DNA of 64,000 nt, taken from the NCBI GenBank assembly GCA_026874595.1, contig CM049315.1, positions 6,942,664-7,006,663 on the forward strand, given 5' to 3'. Both the position numbers and the translations under genes were made by a program. Below, piece after piece: positions 1-12,613 of this stretch. The notes beneath the pieces were generated by a model. That model saw only the letters and a program-made list of their open reading frames with translations. It did not search any database and was not told where the DNA came from. Source of the stretch: Sipunculus nudus (lineage: Eukaryota > Annelida > Sipuncula > Golfingiida > Sipunculidae). How positions within the stretch are numbered: the stretch's first letter is position 1; each line of letters begins with the position of its first letter.

Positions 1-376
1 ACCGATTGGGCCAAAATTTTGCATGTGTATAGATCTCACATAGCTCTTTATCATACACAAAACTGAAAGGGCCACCTGCAACCATTTTTGCACGGTGTCT
101 GTCTGTTTGTCTGCCTTGGGATAAAATCACTCATATACATGTAGTGGTTTGACCTTTTGCCTAAAATTTTGCATATGTATACAACTTGGACAGCTTTCTG
201 GATTTCTGGTAGGTGGCGCAACCTACATACACATTTCGGCTGCAGACATCCATGCTAATATGCAACACACTTCACTCTATTTCCCCTTGCCACTCAATCC
301 AGGCTTCACTTCACCTTTTCCACTCTGATTTGGGTGGATACACGTAGTCGCTTTTCGACTACGTGTATTCTAGTTA
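1..376 (-). mobile_element. Partial HINE/pearl-like element, 5' end, reads leftward out of the window
   Basis: Read on the minus strand it starts near 376 with AACTAGAATA, the same 5' end as the elements at 11694 and 14294. A perfect 13-bp stem with a 5-nt loop follows (338-350 pairs with 356-368). The body has two diverged copies of a core that includes a CCAAAATTTTGCAT-like phrase (about 11 and 159) and the near-palindrome GGTGGCGCAACC at 222-233. The rest lies outside the window, so the GGAC tract and 3' hairpin cannot be seen. Class is inferred from the shared 5' end and motif. Confidence 0.55.
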
Positions 377-1369
377 TTTATTATTCAAGTGTAGTTGGTG
401 CTGGAACTGGTCACAGTGCATAGCCTAAGCTATGTCTGCACAGTTCCCCTGACCATAAGTTTGACAGTTCAGGTTTTTGTAATGGAAGGCGAGTTGACAG
501 TGGATACAAGTTACGCCAGTATAGTGAGAGAGGCGGAGGAAGCGGGACAACCCGGAGAACCTGGAGAGAACCACCGACCTACAACCCACTCTCATGGCAG
601 CACCTAGGATCGAACCTGAGTTGTTGGCGGGGAGGGCTGGGTGTTTGCCTGTTTGTGGGGTGCAGTTCAGTGTACTGCTGTTTTGCCAACAGGATCATGT
701 GGTAGTTGATGCAGAAACATTTAAAGAAAATGGTGGTATTCTTAGGAGAAGAAAGCCCTGAAAACAGCAACCACAAACTTGTACATGGAAACAAGTCCAC
801 AAGTGTGTCCGAATGCACAGCCGGCCATACCTGCACCATATTTTGTAATATTCTTCAATTTCAGAAGCAAATGCTATCTTGATCACTGCCCTTGTATACA
901 ACCTGCTTTAATCAATATGTCCATATGACCTGGGTTAAGATCCATACAAGAAACTCTGCATTTGCATTTACATTTAAATGCAAAGTTAAAATATTCAATT
1001 TTCATATGTAAATGTAGTTCTAAAGTGCTACCTCTGAATAACAATACAATGTGACAACAAATTCCTTAAAATATCATGTAATAATTTTCAGTAATATACT
1101 CTACCACAAACCTGACTCAATAGCTCCATTGACAGAGTTATTTATTATATCATACTTATATCAGGTGGCAAAAATAAAAGTTCAATATTATAAGGACCTT
1201 GCTTTTGATATTTCTTATCACATATGCATTTAGATTCAGTAATATTTAATTGCCTTAGCACTTATCCTTGAATCATGCCATCCCAGTTTAAACCCTGTGG
1301 CTGTGCAGACTATGAGCTTAAAAGTCTTTAAGATCTGAATAGGTATCCTTCTCCTGGCTCTCTTTCCAG
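377..1369. other. Intergenic or intronic, no supported gene
   Basis: Mostly AT-rich. A GC-richer patch at about 485-640 (GGAGAACCTGGAGAG, then GGATCGAACC, an inverted B-box-like string) resembles a decayed dispersed repeat, but no boundaries can be set. Nothing else recognised. Confidence 0.5.
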
Positions 1370-1509
1370 CTGGGCTGCCACCCTTGAATTACGTCCGATT
1401 TTCTGACTGGGATATCCCTCTGGAGGTTGCCATGGATATCAGGAGCAGCCACCAGAACCCTCCAGAGTGTTGTCCACGGCAACATCAATCAAGGCTTGTC
1501 CTGGCCTGA
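1370..1509 (+). CDS. Candidate terminal coding exon, unknown protein
   Basis: A strong acceptor (pyrimidine-rich tract, then TCTTTCCAG ending at 1369) is followed by a GC-richer stretch. This is open for 45 codons in the frame that starts at 1372 and ends with TGA at 1507-1509. The peptide begins GLPPLNYVRFSDWDIPLEV and ends SRLVLA. No domain is recognised and no upstream exon was found. An acceptor plus a 45-codon frame can occur by chance; the contrast in composition with the AT-rich flanks is the main reason for listing it. Confidence 0.3.
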
Positions 1510-1765
1510 CAGGAAACACGTTAGGAACAAAGAACAGCTTAAACACTCTTGACCAGTAACTTACAGCCAGACTTCCTATGAGATCAGTGTATTTTTTCTC
1601 TGAAGTTCATTCTTCTTGTGTTTCTTTTACTGCTAGAAACTGACCTGGGACATAAACATATTTCATGTTTCAAGATTCAAGCTGACAACAAATAATGATT
1701 CATGGTTTTGTTCTTATCTCTACTTCATTGTTATACATACTTCCACAATAGTGTTCATAAAGAAA

Positions 1766-2900
1766 ACAAATGACTCATGGGTCATGAGGCTAAGCCGACT
1801 GACATGTTGACAATTATGTCCTTGCACAGGCAACTAATTAAGATAATGTACGTGACATCATAGTTCATGCATATTAGCTCAAGTTCATCAAGACCCATTA
1901 GCACACCAAATTTGAAGACAATCCATACAGCCGTTCCTGAGGAATCTGGCATTTGTGTGTATTTTGCATTAATTCTGGGGTGCTCAAACATGGCCTGTAA
2001 CTCAAAGAATGTAGGGCACAGTGACCTCATTTCATGTTTCTGAAGAGAACATTTAAGGAACTCTAAGGATGTCAAGTTAGAAGATTCTAGGTACAGTGGT
2101 TATGATTTGTGTCCTGTTAACAGACGACTGCATCTTCAAGTTACAGGTTTCAAGAAGAGAGAAATATTGTTTAAAAATTCTAATATATCAAGCTGGAGCT
2201 ACCAGTCTGCAGGAACTGATGAAACACTCCATGATCAATATGCATACAAAAAATCATGGTGATCAATGCATTAGTTGTTCAGATACTGGTCTTTTGTATC
2301 AAACTTTTAATTATTCTGGGGGTAATTCTGAGCAACATAGCTCGGATGATATGGGTAACAGAGACCTAATTTTAAATTTCAAAGGAGAATTAACTCTAGG
2401 TTTCCTAGGAGACTTTTTATAGATCTCCCAGGATGTCAAGTAAGAAGATTCTAGGTCCAGTGATTACTGTTTAGGCCCTTTTAACAGATGAATTCATCTT
2501 TAATGGTCTCAAAAATAGAGAAAAAAATGTGTAAAAATTCCAAAAATTCCAGGTGGCCCCACCTGTCTGCAGAAACTGATGAAACACTCCATGATGAATA
2601 TGCATGCACAGAATCATGAAGATCAACGTGTTAGTTGTTCAGATACTTCAGCTATTGTATCAAATTTTTTATTATTCTGGGGTGTACTTCTAAGCCCCAT
2701 AACTTGGAGGATATTAGAAACAGAGACTTAATTTCAGGTTTCCAAGGAGATTTTTCATGGACCTCCCTGGTGGTCAAGACAGAAGATTCTAGGTCCAGTT
2801 TTTACAATTTGTGCCCTGTTAACAGACAGACAGAGAGAGGGATGACAAACAAAGGGTGATCGCTATAGCTCAGATGACTTTCAGTCAGCTGAGCTAAAAA
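1766..2900 (+). mobile_element. HINE/pearl-like element, family A, copy 1
   Basis: It opens with the near-palindrome TGACTCATGGGTCA (1771-1784) and a subterminal GCTAAGCCGACTG. About two core units of roughly 370-380 bp follow, each with the phrase CTGCAGRAACTGATGAAACA and then GATCAAYGYRTTAGTTGTTC. A decayed GACAGACAGAGAG tract leads to a 3' hairpin at 2866-2896 (TAGCTCAG pairs with CTGAGCTA; inner TGACT with AGTCA; loop TTC) and an A tail. The ends match the copies at 18280 and 26185. No coding capacity is seen; it would depend on a Helentron-type Rep/helicase acting in trans, which is family knowledge and not shown here. Confidence 0.7.
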
Positions 2901-4189
2901 AAAAATTTAAATGTGGGGGTTTACCTCTGATATCACCAATGATATCACTCTCATCTGACTTTACATTTTGCCTTCCTGGTCTTTCAGGCCTGTCCATTCT
3001 CAGGACTTTTCTCAGCTCCCTGGGCAGCATGTAAACCAAGCAGCCATAACAGGTGCTAGATGACTATTCATTCCACATTTACCTGCCTCCCATGACCAGT
3101 AGCCATTCTCACCTGGTTGAGATAGCATACCCTTGTGGTAAAGACTTTGGCTAGGAGTCTTAACAAACACAGAAGGCAGTCAGAACAGGATGCAAACCCA
3201 CAACTTTGCAGTCATAAGTCCAGCACCAGAAACATTACCAATCATGCTGCACAGTAAAATCAAACATAAGACATATTTTTACCTATGCCTATCTTCCCTT
3301 TTGTTTGTCTGTTTATTAGTAAATCCTCTTAAAACTATTGGTGGCCTCTAGTGACATTTAGTAGGGATGTACATTAGAAAGAGCTGATTCCCTATCAGTT
3401 CTCAAGTGGATACAACTGAAGATACTGATACAAAGAATTACCATTCTAGTAAATTTGTGCATGTATGCACAGGGAGTTGTGACAATTGTGCAGGCATCTG
3501 GCAGAGAATCTGGTAAAGGCATATATTATTATAAAATATTGACAGAGATTAATATGGACACAACTTTAAGAGTAGAAAATGGCATATTGGGGGGCTTGAT
3601 GTAGATGTTGCCATGAAAACCTCACTTTTACTAGTTTGAATATTCTTTGATATGTGCCAAAACCTCACAGCTGTAATGTGGTAAAGGCAGCTTTTGTGTG
3701 CAGAGTGCAAAAGGAATGAGTTTGAATGTGGCATGACCAATGCATTTATGTGTAAACAGAGCTGAGAAGACAGAATGAGAACTGACTCAGCTTTGGACTG
3801 ATGACTTTAACATGTGAAAATGTTCATGTGAGTGTCACTGAGACACAATCATTTGTACTCCTTGAGCATTCATAAAGGCTGTGATAATGTGGAGCCATTT
3901 AGTTGGAAGCAAAACAGTTCAACAATGTGTCAGTTAGATGCCACATATTGGTCTTTCTGATCAACATAAGGTGTAACTGATTGCCTGCTGATTTGTGATT
4001 AACCACACATTTTTGTGAGAGTGTGAATTACTTTTCCACCTTGATAGATCAAAGACCATTCTGTTCCACTGAATGTTAATGGCACAGACCTTTTCGGCTA
4101 AAGAACAACAGTTGCATGTAAAACCAGGCTGATCCCTGCCAGTACATAGAAGTATTACGTATACAGACTTATATCAGGGAATGTAAGGG
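2901..4189. other. No supported feature
   Basis: AT-rich unique-looking sequence. Short open frames only (for example the minus-strand 63-codon frame near 3549-3740), without splice or domain support. Confidence 0.5.
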
Positions 4190-5340
4190 ACCTACCAACA
4201 GCAAGGAAACTCTGTAGTGTATATTACTACAAAAAAGCACTGCCAGGAGGATTCTACAGCACTACAGAGTTTATTACTAGTATTACCTGATGCCTACAGC
4301 AAGGAGACTTTAAAAGCGTTTATAACAAAAGACGTTAGAGAGACTCCACAAAGTCTACTTCTGTCAACAGCAGGTGGTTTAACACTGCCTGCATCAAGGG
4401 GACTTTCCACAGAGACTTCACTGCCAACAGCTTAAGAGGGTTGGTGGTGGGGGGGGGGGGGGGATCTAAAGAGTCTATTGATGTATCTGAATGCTTAAGA
4501 CAATTTCTTCCACCTACCAGCAAAGTATATAAGTAACTGCCAGTTCTTTTATCAACAAGCTGTAAAAGACTGGCAATGTCAAGACCAATGGGCAAGAAGT
4601 GCCTTCTATCATTGCTTCGTTGAACATCAGGCCTTTTCAAATGATGTTAGTAGTTACTGGGTTCTTTCCATGAAGTTAGTCCAATAAGAATAATTCATTC
4701 AGACATCCTGTATTCTGTTTACAGTTACTGTTGGCAACTAGCAGTCAATGTCTTAGTGATATATAGCAAAAGACCAAAAATTATTTAAAACTATTACTTC
4801 AAGTTATTTACAAAGAACTGATGTCTGGATTGGATCCAACAATCAAAGCAGAGCTTTACTGTGTGTTATTACTAGGAACTTAGACCACAGCAGACGACAT
4901 TTTTGGGAGGAATATTACCTGGCATGGAATGCTTGTTGTGATATTCATTAATGACTTTCATACACAGTGCCCCAGGTCCAAACTTTAATCCTAGTTACCT
5001 CAGCATGGTCTGACAGCAGGAAGACAGCAGTGGACTCAGCATGCAGTGTTTACCACTATTTCCTGCATGGGGACTCTGAATGGGTTTATCACTGAGCAGT
5101 GTGGAAAAACCATACCGGTTTTATTACTGCCACCAATGGGAGAGCAAGTACTCTACACTGGTTATCAATGTGACCAGTGGCGGGACTCTGAAAGGGTTTA
5201 TCATTGTTAGCAGTAAGGCTTAAACTATACTCAATCTTAAACTGGGTACTCAATCTACAGAGGTTATCAATGCCACTGATGGGGGAAGAGGTCATTCCAT
5301 TTCAATCCACTGACAACAGAGAGTCTCTGACAAGTGTCAG
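4190..5340. repeat. Degenerate minisatellite-like region with a G15 run
   Basis: A decayed motif of about 40-50 bp recurs, roughly TTTATTACTGCC followed by ACAGCAAGGAGACTCT and AAAGGG (about 4190, 4240, 4290, 4370, 5040, 5165, 5265). Spacing is irregular and identity low, so this is an old array. A run of 15 G lies at 4449-4463. Confidence 0.4.
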
Positions 5341-6871
5341 AGTGCCTTTATATCTTCTATGGAGGGCCACAGTATAAAGCTCTATTAGGATGCAAATAGT
5401 TGCGTCATTTTTTCATATTGCCTCATGACCTGTAGGTAGACTTTCACTAAAAGTAAACCAGACCATGCATTAGGTATGTTGATGTACTTTCTAACAACAC
5501 AAAACATGTGTGAGAAAAATTATGTTTTAAATCATATTGGTAAATCATCTTGCATATTGGTTGAATTTCTGACTGCATGAACACAAACATATTCCACACA
5601 GATTACTGGAGGAAAGCCAAACTGTACACCACAGAGCAACTGACTTGTTACCATAGAGATGGATGCAGACTTTTGTTTGCTAGCTTACAGCAGGTACTCT
5701 TCAGGTTAATTAATATATCAATGCTACCAGCAGGTTATTCAATCATTCCTCGATACTGGGTACCTTTACAGATACTGAATCAATTCATCCATTTACATGG
5801 AAGATGAAAAAGTTTGAATAAGTCTTGCATTGGCCAAATCAATTTACCTGCAGAGAATAATTAAAGAATAAAGAATGCTCTTACTCTGCCCCTTAAATCC
5901 TCAAATTAAGAATTAAGAAAAAAAATCACTTGTGCTGGAGAACTATCCTAGTGTAGACATTACTTGCTAACTTCATTCATCATCCACGACCAAGTGAGTT
6001 CATTCATAGGAGAGTGGTTCATGCACTTCTGTAGTTAATATCCTCAGTCTGTGCCCGGGCACCAGTGGTGTATATATTAAATGGTTTGCTTTCCCCAAGT
6101 TATAAACGAGCAAATAAAACTTACATATGGTGACAGTAATGGCTGCATATGTGGTTAAGTTTGGAGATTAGTCCATCAGTGCGATGTCATGTGACTTAAA
6201 GCTCAGAGCTAAATGGGTAAACTTGACAGAGTCTGTTGCGGCAAAGATTGGGTGCCAATGTGAAAAGTCTATTAGACGTTGCTGTCAACAACCGCGAAAT
6301 TGGTCTAGGCACCAACAAGTTGATTGCAGTGGTGGTTTTGTGAGAAATTAGGTAATCTTATGAGATAGGCTGCCCATTAATGTAAATAATTAGATTAGTT
6401 GACCTTTCTTAAGATATGACACATGAATAAGGGAATTATGGGTGATTGTATCAGTATGTGCAGGCTTTTTTGTTTTCTGAAATCCCTGATCCCTCCCAAG
6501 GCTGATGATTTACAGCTGAAACCTGTCATGTCCCTATTCTCCCCATTACGATGATGTAAACTGAACACAGACCGCCATGGCATTCTGGGTATCAATCATC
6601 AACATGAAGAGTAGCCACATGATTCCTCCTCCAAGCCTATCTGACAAACGTGATGAGGATGATAAGAAATTATTAATTAATATTGGAATGGAAGAAGACT
6701 GAAGTGTCAGTGTTTTAATCACATACACAGCAATGAAAATTAGAGGATTGTAGAAATGAAAGTCACATTAACTATTACTTCAAACTGAAAATTTAATTTT
6801 CCTCAAATGTTTTCTCTGAATTTAAGCACACTTTGGTAAAACTGGTATCTCAATCTTAAATAAATAAATCA
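5341..6871. other. No supported feature
   Basis: AT-rich sequence with only short chance frames. The 76-codon frame at 5577-5807 has no recognisable domain and no clear splice context. Confidence 0.5.
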
Positions 6872-6923
<52 letters not shown>

Positions 6924-6932
6924 TTATTTATT
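6872..6932. repeat. Compound microsatellite (CA)n(TA)n(TTTA)n
   Basis: Uninterrupted CA repeat, then TA repeat, then TTTA units. Confidence 0.95.
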
Positions 6933-7880
6933 CATTTAAGGTACCACGCCAGCATATGTGCAACCAAAAGGGGAGCTTATGATATCAAATTCTCCTGCAG
7001 ATTAGTAAAGTCTAGAGCTTAAAGAAAATGCCTCAGGCAGCAACGTTCACTAACAACAACAACAGAGACATCTAAAAAGCATTTCAAATATAAATGGATG
7101 AAGAACTGTCCTTTCAACAGTAAAGCATGTCCTCTGTAAGCTTTTTAGATTTTAAATCATTTTTTTTTGTTTGGAAGTAGGTTATTAACTATCCCCATCA
7201 CTGTACATGTACATCTGCAGAATTCAATTTAATTTTGGACTACATACCAAGGAAGTAGAACACATTTAATGGGTCTCCTGATGTGCTACAATTAAAAAAA
7301 ATATCAAAGATTACAATGTTCCACGCGATTCAGCCCTGATTTCATGACAGTATATAAGCAACTAAGAAGTCTGATGATGCTGTTATGAACCAATCAATGC
7401 ATTAAGTAGCTAGAACATATTTGTCACGATAAACATCAGTTTGTGCCATACGTAAGAGCTACTTGTTACTACAAATTACAGGGAAAAACTGTTAGTGCTA
7501 TAAACAACATAGGCATTGGGCATGATACTGAACACATATGACTAGCTATACATCAGAATGCATTCTTGCGATTCACTATGAGGCTACTAGGCTTTGTAAT
7601 GCCAAAGGCAATGATAGGTTGGGGGGAACATATTTAAATGAGGAGTGACAGAGGTATGCATCACTCAGAGTCAGACTCTTTGTTCTCTTCACGTTGTTTC
7701 ACGGGCAAAATATGGACAAGCATATGCAAGAGCTGTTATGGCACTGAATCTAGAGAATATTGGCTAAGGTAGATCTAGCTTTTCGGTGCAAGGGTTATAT
7801 ACATGCACATTATATATACACATTCCCCCTCTTGCACTTCCTCTGGTTTTTCCTCATGCTGCTGCTGGACCTCCTCACCC
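6933..7880. other. No supported feature
   Basis: AT-rich unique-looking sequence with nothing recognised. Confidence 0.5.
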
Positions 7881-7977
7881 TATATCCTGCATATTGTTAC
7901 GCTCTTTACACAGCGCTTTACCTATAGGGCTACTTCCTATATCGTAAGGCGCTGTTTGTTATGACCTTATATCCTGC
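7881..7977. repeat. Short hairpin segment flanked by a 10-bp direct repeat
   Basis: TATATCCTGC occurs at 7881-7890 and again at 7968-7977. Between them lies a 77-bp segment containing ACAGCGCTTTAC and, further on, GTAAGGCGCTGT, which pair at 11 of 12 positions. The direct repeat could be a target-site duplication of a very small element. No homologous second copy was found in the window. Confidence 0.4.
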
Positions 7978-7984
7978 TTTGCAA

Positions 7985-8520
7985 CACCAGAGGGGAGCAC
8001 TGTATTTTTGTCCAATCAGATGAAACTTTGTGCTGGAAGACAAAGCCAAGCGAGGAATACACGGAGCCAATCATATTATTTTTTTTTTTTTAGTGACAGC
8101 TCATCCCCCAGCGTAACCGTCTAAACAGGCCACAGGCTCAGAGAGAATTGCCCCTGACGTGGTTTGCTTAGGGCCTTGGGCACATAGGATGCTCGGCCGG
8201 TGAGCTGTAATTCAAACGAAACGTAACAACAAAGGCTGCGTGCACACCTCGCTGGCTGGTTTCAGTTCTGCAGACAACAGATACATGGCTACGCTAACAC
8301 AGTCATAATGTCATAATCGAATCGGTCGATGATGCGAGAATGCAGAGGGAGCAATTTAAATTCGACCGGAAACTCATCAAAAGGCGCTTGAAGCGCGGCA
8401 ATGGGCGGAGCCAGGATGCCTGTTGAGTGTTTGTTTATGGGCATCTGATTGGCTGCTTGTCACATTCAACGCACGTTTATTTCAGTGGACAACAAACCGC
8501 CATCTGGTGTCTAAATATAT
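7985..8520. promoter_or_regulatory. CpG-richer segment with CCAAT and GC boxes, possible promoter
   Basis: CpG dinucleotides are clearly denser here than in the flanks. CCAAT boxes occur at about 8012 (GTCCAATCAG) and 8067 (GCCAATCA), an inverted one at about 8449 (GATTGGCTG), and a GC box at about 8403 (GGGCGGAG). A tight inverted repeat GCGCTT-G-AAGCGC lies at about 8384-8396. There is no clear TATA box or coding exon next to it, so direction and target gene are unknown. It could also be a fragment of a GC-rich repeat. Confidence 0.35.
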
Positions 8521-9279
8521 CATAAATGGTCAAAGCTGGCAGCGTGAAAATCAGTTGCTTCTTTAGAAGCGCAAGATTTCCGCTGCCTCGGGAGCGTAGC
8601 ATATTGTACTCTTTTGAGTCCAATTTGCTCAGTATATGACCCTATGACACTGCATGGATCATTGACACTTGTATATACCCGAAGAAAACATGATAAAAGT
8701 TTTTTTTTATAGCACTTGGTAGCAGCTTTGCTAAGCTTTAACATAGCCCCTTAGTAATACTTCATAACTGTATCATCAGTACTTCTTGTTGTAGTGTAAG
8801 TAATTTGCGTTTTTCTTATTATATCTTAATGATTCTTAACTATTTCAAAATTATTGTTAAGTCCTGCTTAAGAATAGGCTGTGACACAGCTAGTAAGTAC
8901 CAACAGATTTGTAGTACTTCATGGCATTTAAGTATTGATTAATTGCCCACGCAGCTTCACAATTTGCCCCAATGTATTCCGAGAAATTTATTTAAAGCTT
9001 ACCTTCTACCACGAAGTACCTACCATGGGCTACAAAGTGCTTCTAAGAGTTACATATGATTTATGAAATTTGACAATCCATAGCAGCCCCAAAAAGTTTT
9101 GAGTTTACTCACTTACGCTAAGCCAATAATCAGTACGTCACCGGTATGATTTTCACAGGAGTACTTCATGAACCCCAACTAAGAGCTACGAAACAAAAAG
9201 ATTTTCAATTCATAGCAGATTGGGGGCCCATTTGGTGGAAGCAGGAACACCCCTTTAGCCTGGTATCCGTATACCATAC
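8521..9279. other. No supported feature
   Basis: AT-rich sequence; short frames only. Confidence 0.5.
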
Positions 9280-9455
9280 CTGTGTGCCTTGAGTGTGAAA
9301 TCACCTCCACTGCTGCCATGGTCATAACACCCAAAAGGTACACTCAGGAGCGAAGAATGCCTGTGGGGCACAGCTTTACCAGCACCCTTTCTGTGCTGAC
9401 CAAAGAATATCTCATTTGGTGGAGAGTCAGAGTCACTATCTCTCTGGTTTGAGTC
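9280..9455 (-). CDS. Candidate internal exon, minus strand, unknown protein
   Basis: On the minus strand, a pyrimidine-biased stretch ending AACACAG (acceptor AG at 9457-9456) precedes 176 bp with one open frame (58 codons plus two bases). It ends at CACACAG followed by GTATGG, a plausible donor. The peptide starts DSNQRDSDSDSPPNEIFFG and continues through a basic, His/Ser/Gly-rich part (HRKGAGKAVPHRHSS), like a cytoplasmic linker. In-frame stops follow soon beyond the donor, which fits an exon border. No family is recognised and no partner exon was found. Confidence 0.35.
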
Positions 9456-11693
9456 CTGTGTTTTACACACAGAAGCTGAAAGGCGTTAAAAATTCCCTTC
9501 TGCCTGAAGTCCACTGCAGATAGCAACAGTGGCAACCTGAGACATTAACTACTGAGGTGAAACCACTGTTATGAAATGTTCCCATTCAGCAAGGTGTAAA
9601 ACCTACTCAGGTTTAGAAATTTTCAACATGTAGGATCCTGCACCCATGAAAGCCTTGTAAAGCATGAAAGCACTTCATCAGTTACAGTTGCCTCACTTAG
9701 ACTTTGTTATCCTTAGTGTGCACTGAAGTCTTTCAGTAAGATTGAGCAGTATACTATAGCTCATGATATATTTGTGTACATTAAAAAAACCTTTTGGTTA
9801 TCCTAGCTGGAAAATATTGGTTAAAAAAGATAAAAATATATTAGTAATACTTAACATCACATGCTTTTTTGGATAAAAGTACTGTTAACACTTAGATGCA
9901 TTAAAAAGTCTATTTTAATGGTTTAATAATAAATCACATGACAATTTAGCCAGTGTTTAGATTCTACTAGGTGTCATCACTTATACCTATGATGTTTTCA
10001 GTCCTCTTGTTTGTTAGCAGGGTTTAACATAAGGGACTCAGACAATTTACATAACAAAATATGGAAAAATGGGGCAGATTCTGAAAAAGAAGTGGTTTGA
10101 TCCATTATGGTAGTTTTGCCTTGGCGGCTCTATATAAACACTCAGGAGTGCCCTCTAATTAACCTGTGTAACAAGATTTTTAATAACTTTGATAATTAAA
10201 TTGTTCTGATTAGATTTCTACATTTCATCATTCATAATATTTCTTCCTTTCTTTTATCATTAAACATTTTGTGCCAGAATTAATGATGGTCCTTTTACCT
10301 GCCACTCAAACTGGGTGTAATATCCATTCAAGGTAATTACAGATAGTAATTTTTTTTCTTTTGAACAGTAGATTTTATAATTTTCTCTTCTGTGGCAACC
10401 TGTGATAGGTGAACCATACAGCAAAAAGCCATATAAAAATGCACCCTTGATCTTCTTTAAGTAAATATTTATGACAAGGACACTGCAAAAACATAGCCAG
10501 GGCACTGGCCTTGTGTGGTAGGACTTTCTCAGGAACGAGTATTCTTAAAGTGTACCATGGAAAGTAAAAGCTTTAGGCAGGATATTTAATTCATGATGGC
10601 TATGGATTTACATGCTCTGACAGCATCGGCTGCCAAAGCACACACCATTAGCTGAAAGAAAGTCTCAAGTGCAAAATATGAAACATCTTGAAAAAACTGT
10701 TTTTTTTTATGAATTTGAAGGTCGAAAATTGTGTGCATAAAAAAATTCAGAACATGGCCTGAAGCTCAGTACTAAATGAAACTTAACAGAAAAGGGACCA
10801 TTATGTGTCCTATATTGTCCGTTTTACTTTCTCAGCTGAACCAATTCTGGAATAGATAGGGTTGTGCTCAATATTTTATTCTTAAGAGTAAGCTGTAGAT
10901 TTGAGGCTTACAAGGAGCTCAAATCAATATATGTACATGCAGGAGTAAAATCCACAGTGTCTAACCCAAGTGGCAAGAAAACCGTTATGATGATGACCTG
11001 ATGGGCTGATAGAAAGTTGTAGAATAAGTCATGATAAGTCAGCTGAGCCAGATATAAAATCAATAAGACCGAACAAACCTGATTTGGCTAGTAAGACATA
11101 GGGCAACACAGGTGGAAAGATAGACTTTACTCTGTTCCAGTACCCCTGTCCACCTAATTTTTCACGATAATTCTTTCAAATGTATTTCACTTGCCACTGA
11201 AAATTTTGGTTTTATCTTAGGACGTAATGTTGTGATTTTTTTATGATTTCAATGAGCATGAAATAAATACATTTAACTTGAGATGCAAGGATGCTGAGCT
11301 AAAAATTGGATATTGCTATGTTGTTTCCACACCATATGTGATCCAGTCCCTACATCAGTGGTACCAGTCTATACAGAAGAAATGCTGTATCAACAAAAGA
11401 AAAAAAACAACACAGGAGCGATTCCCAAAATGAATCTATGATCTTTGGCAACCTCTCTAGGGCATATAGAATGATTTCTTTGCTGGCACCACCAGGTCTG
11501 CATGCATTAAACATTCTGGATCTAAGATAAGAAAAAGCCTAAAAAATGACAAAAATGTTGAGAATGCAAAAAAAAATAAATAAATATGAATGCCCCAAAA
11601 TGTAATGTATTTGGTTTTAGGTTCATATGTAAAAGTGTGGTACGTTTAAAATCTATGTTGCAAAGCTTGATAACAATACATGCAAAGTTATAA
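9456..11693. other. No supported feature
   Basis: AT-rich, unique-looking. A TATATAAAC string at about 10130 (after GGCGGCTC) is the only promoter-like motif and has no exon support. Confidence 0.5.
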
Positions 11694-12456
11694 AACTAGA
11701 ATATCAGCAGAAGCTGACAAAAGCCCTCAGCCAAAAGAACAGTGTTTAGAGGTGGTAACAGTAACAAGAACTAAATATCTGTTCTCACATGGATGTATAT
11801 CTGTACATGTCTCAGTTATAAATTTAAAATGGAGAGGTATGTACCATGATTCATAACAATCCACCAAATGCTTCCTGAAATATAAGCTTCTAAGTTTTAT
11901 TCTATTATAAGCTCTGTGACCTTGAAAAGTAGGTCAAGGTCACCATCTTCGAACTTGACCGAGATTTTGTCCATTATACATCTTCACCAAAGAAATAAAA
12001 TTCCTGTTGTGAATCATTTAAGAGATATCCTGCTCACAAGCCCAAAGTTGAAAAATCCCATAAAAATTAATTTAAAATCAGAAACTGTAGGTGGCGCCAC
12101 CAAACTTGTGTAGCAGGTACAGACTATCAGTCCCAATAATCATAGTAAGTTTTGTGAAAATCCACCATATGGTTACTGAGTAATAAGCATCTAAGTGTTT
12201 TTCTATAATCAGCTCTAAAATGTAGAAAAATAGGTCAAGGTCACCCATCTTCGAACTTGACTGAGATTTTGTCGATATACATCTTTACCGAGGAAATAAA
12301 ATTCCTACGGTGAATCCTTCTCAAGATATCCCGCTCACAAGGTAAAAGTTAACGGACGCCGGACGGACGGACGGACGGACGGACGGACAGACGGACGGAC
12401 GGACAGCTTGGGTGACGACAATAGCCCATCAGCCTAAGGGCTGAGGGCTAATAAAA
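11694..12456 (+). mobile_element. HINE/pearl-like element, family B, copy 1
   Basis: Starts AACTAGAATA, then a small hairpin (TCAGC-AGAA-GCTGA), then the subterminal repeat AGCCCTCAGCC (11722-11732). Two core units of about 300 bp follow, with GGTGGCGCCACC at 12090-12101 and AGGTCAAGGTCA at 11931-11942 and 12232-12243. A GGAC/CGGA tract covers about 12353-12405. The 3' hairpin at 12422-12450 pairs TAGCCC with GGGCTA and TCAGCC with GGCTGA around loop TAAG; its 3' strand is the complement of the 5' subterminal repeat. The tail is ATAAAAGG. No open reading frame of note. Confidence 0.75.
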
Positions 12457-12613
12457 GGTACCTGTTTTGTGTATGTTTTTATGAAAGAAATTTAACTTCC
12501 ACATAATGATAAATTCCCATTATAATTATGCATCTGTTTCTTTTAATCTTTCATCAATAGACCCAGAGGTCTAATGTTCACTCTGTGGCAAGTGTATTAT
12601 GTTGGGTGGTCAT

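Noticed and set aside
485-640. tRNA-derived SINE or coding exon
   Set aside because: Only a B-box-like string and some GC-rich words; no A box, tail or flanking duplication could be placed.
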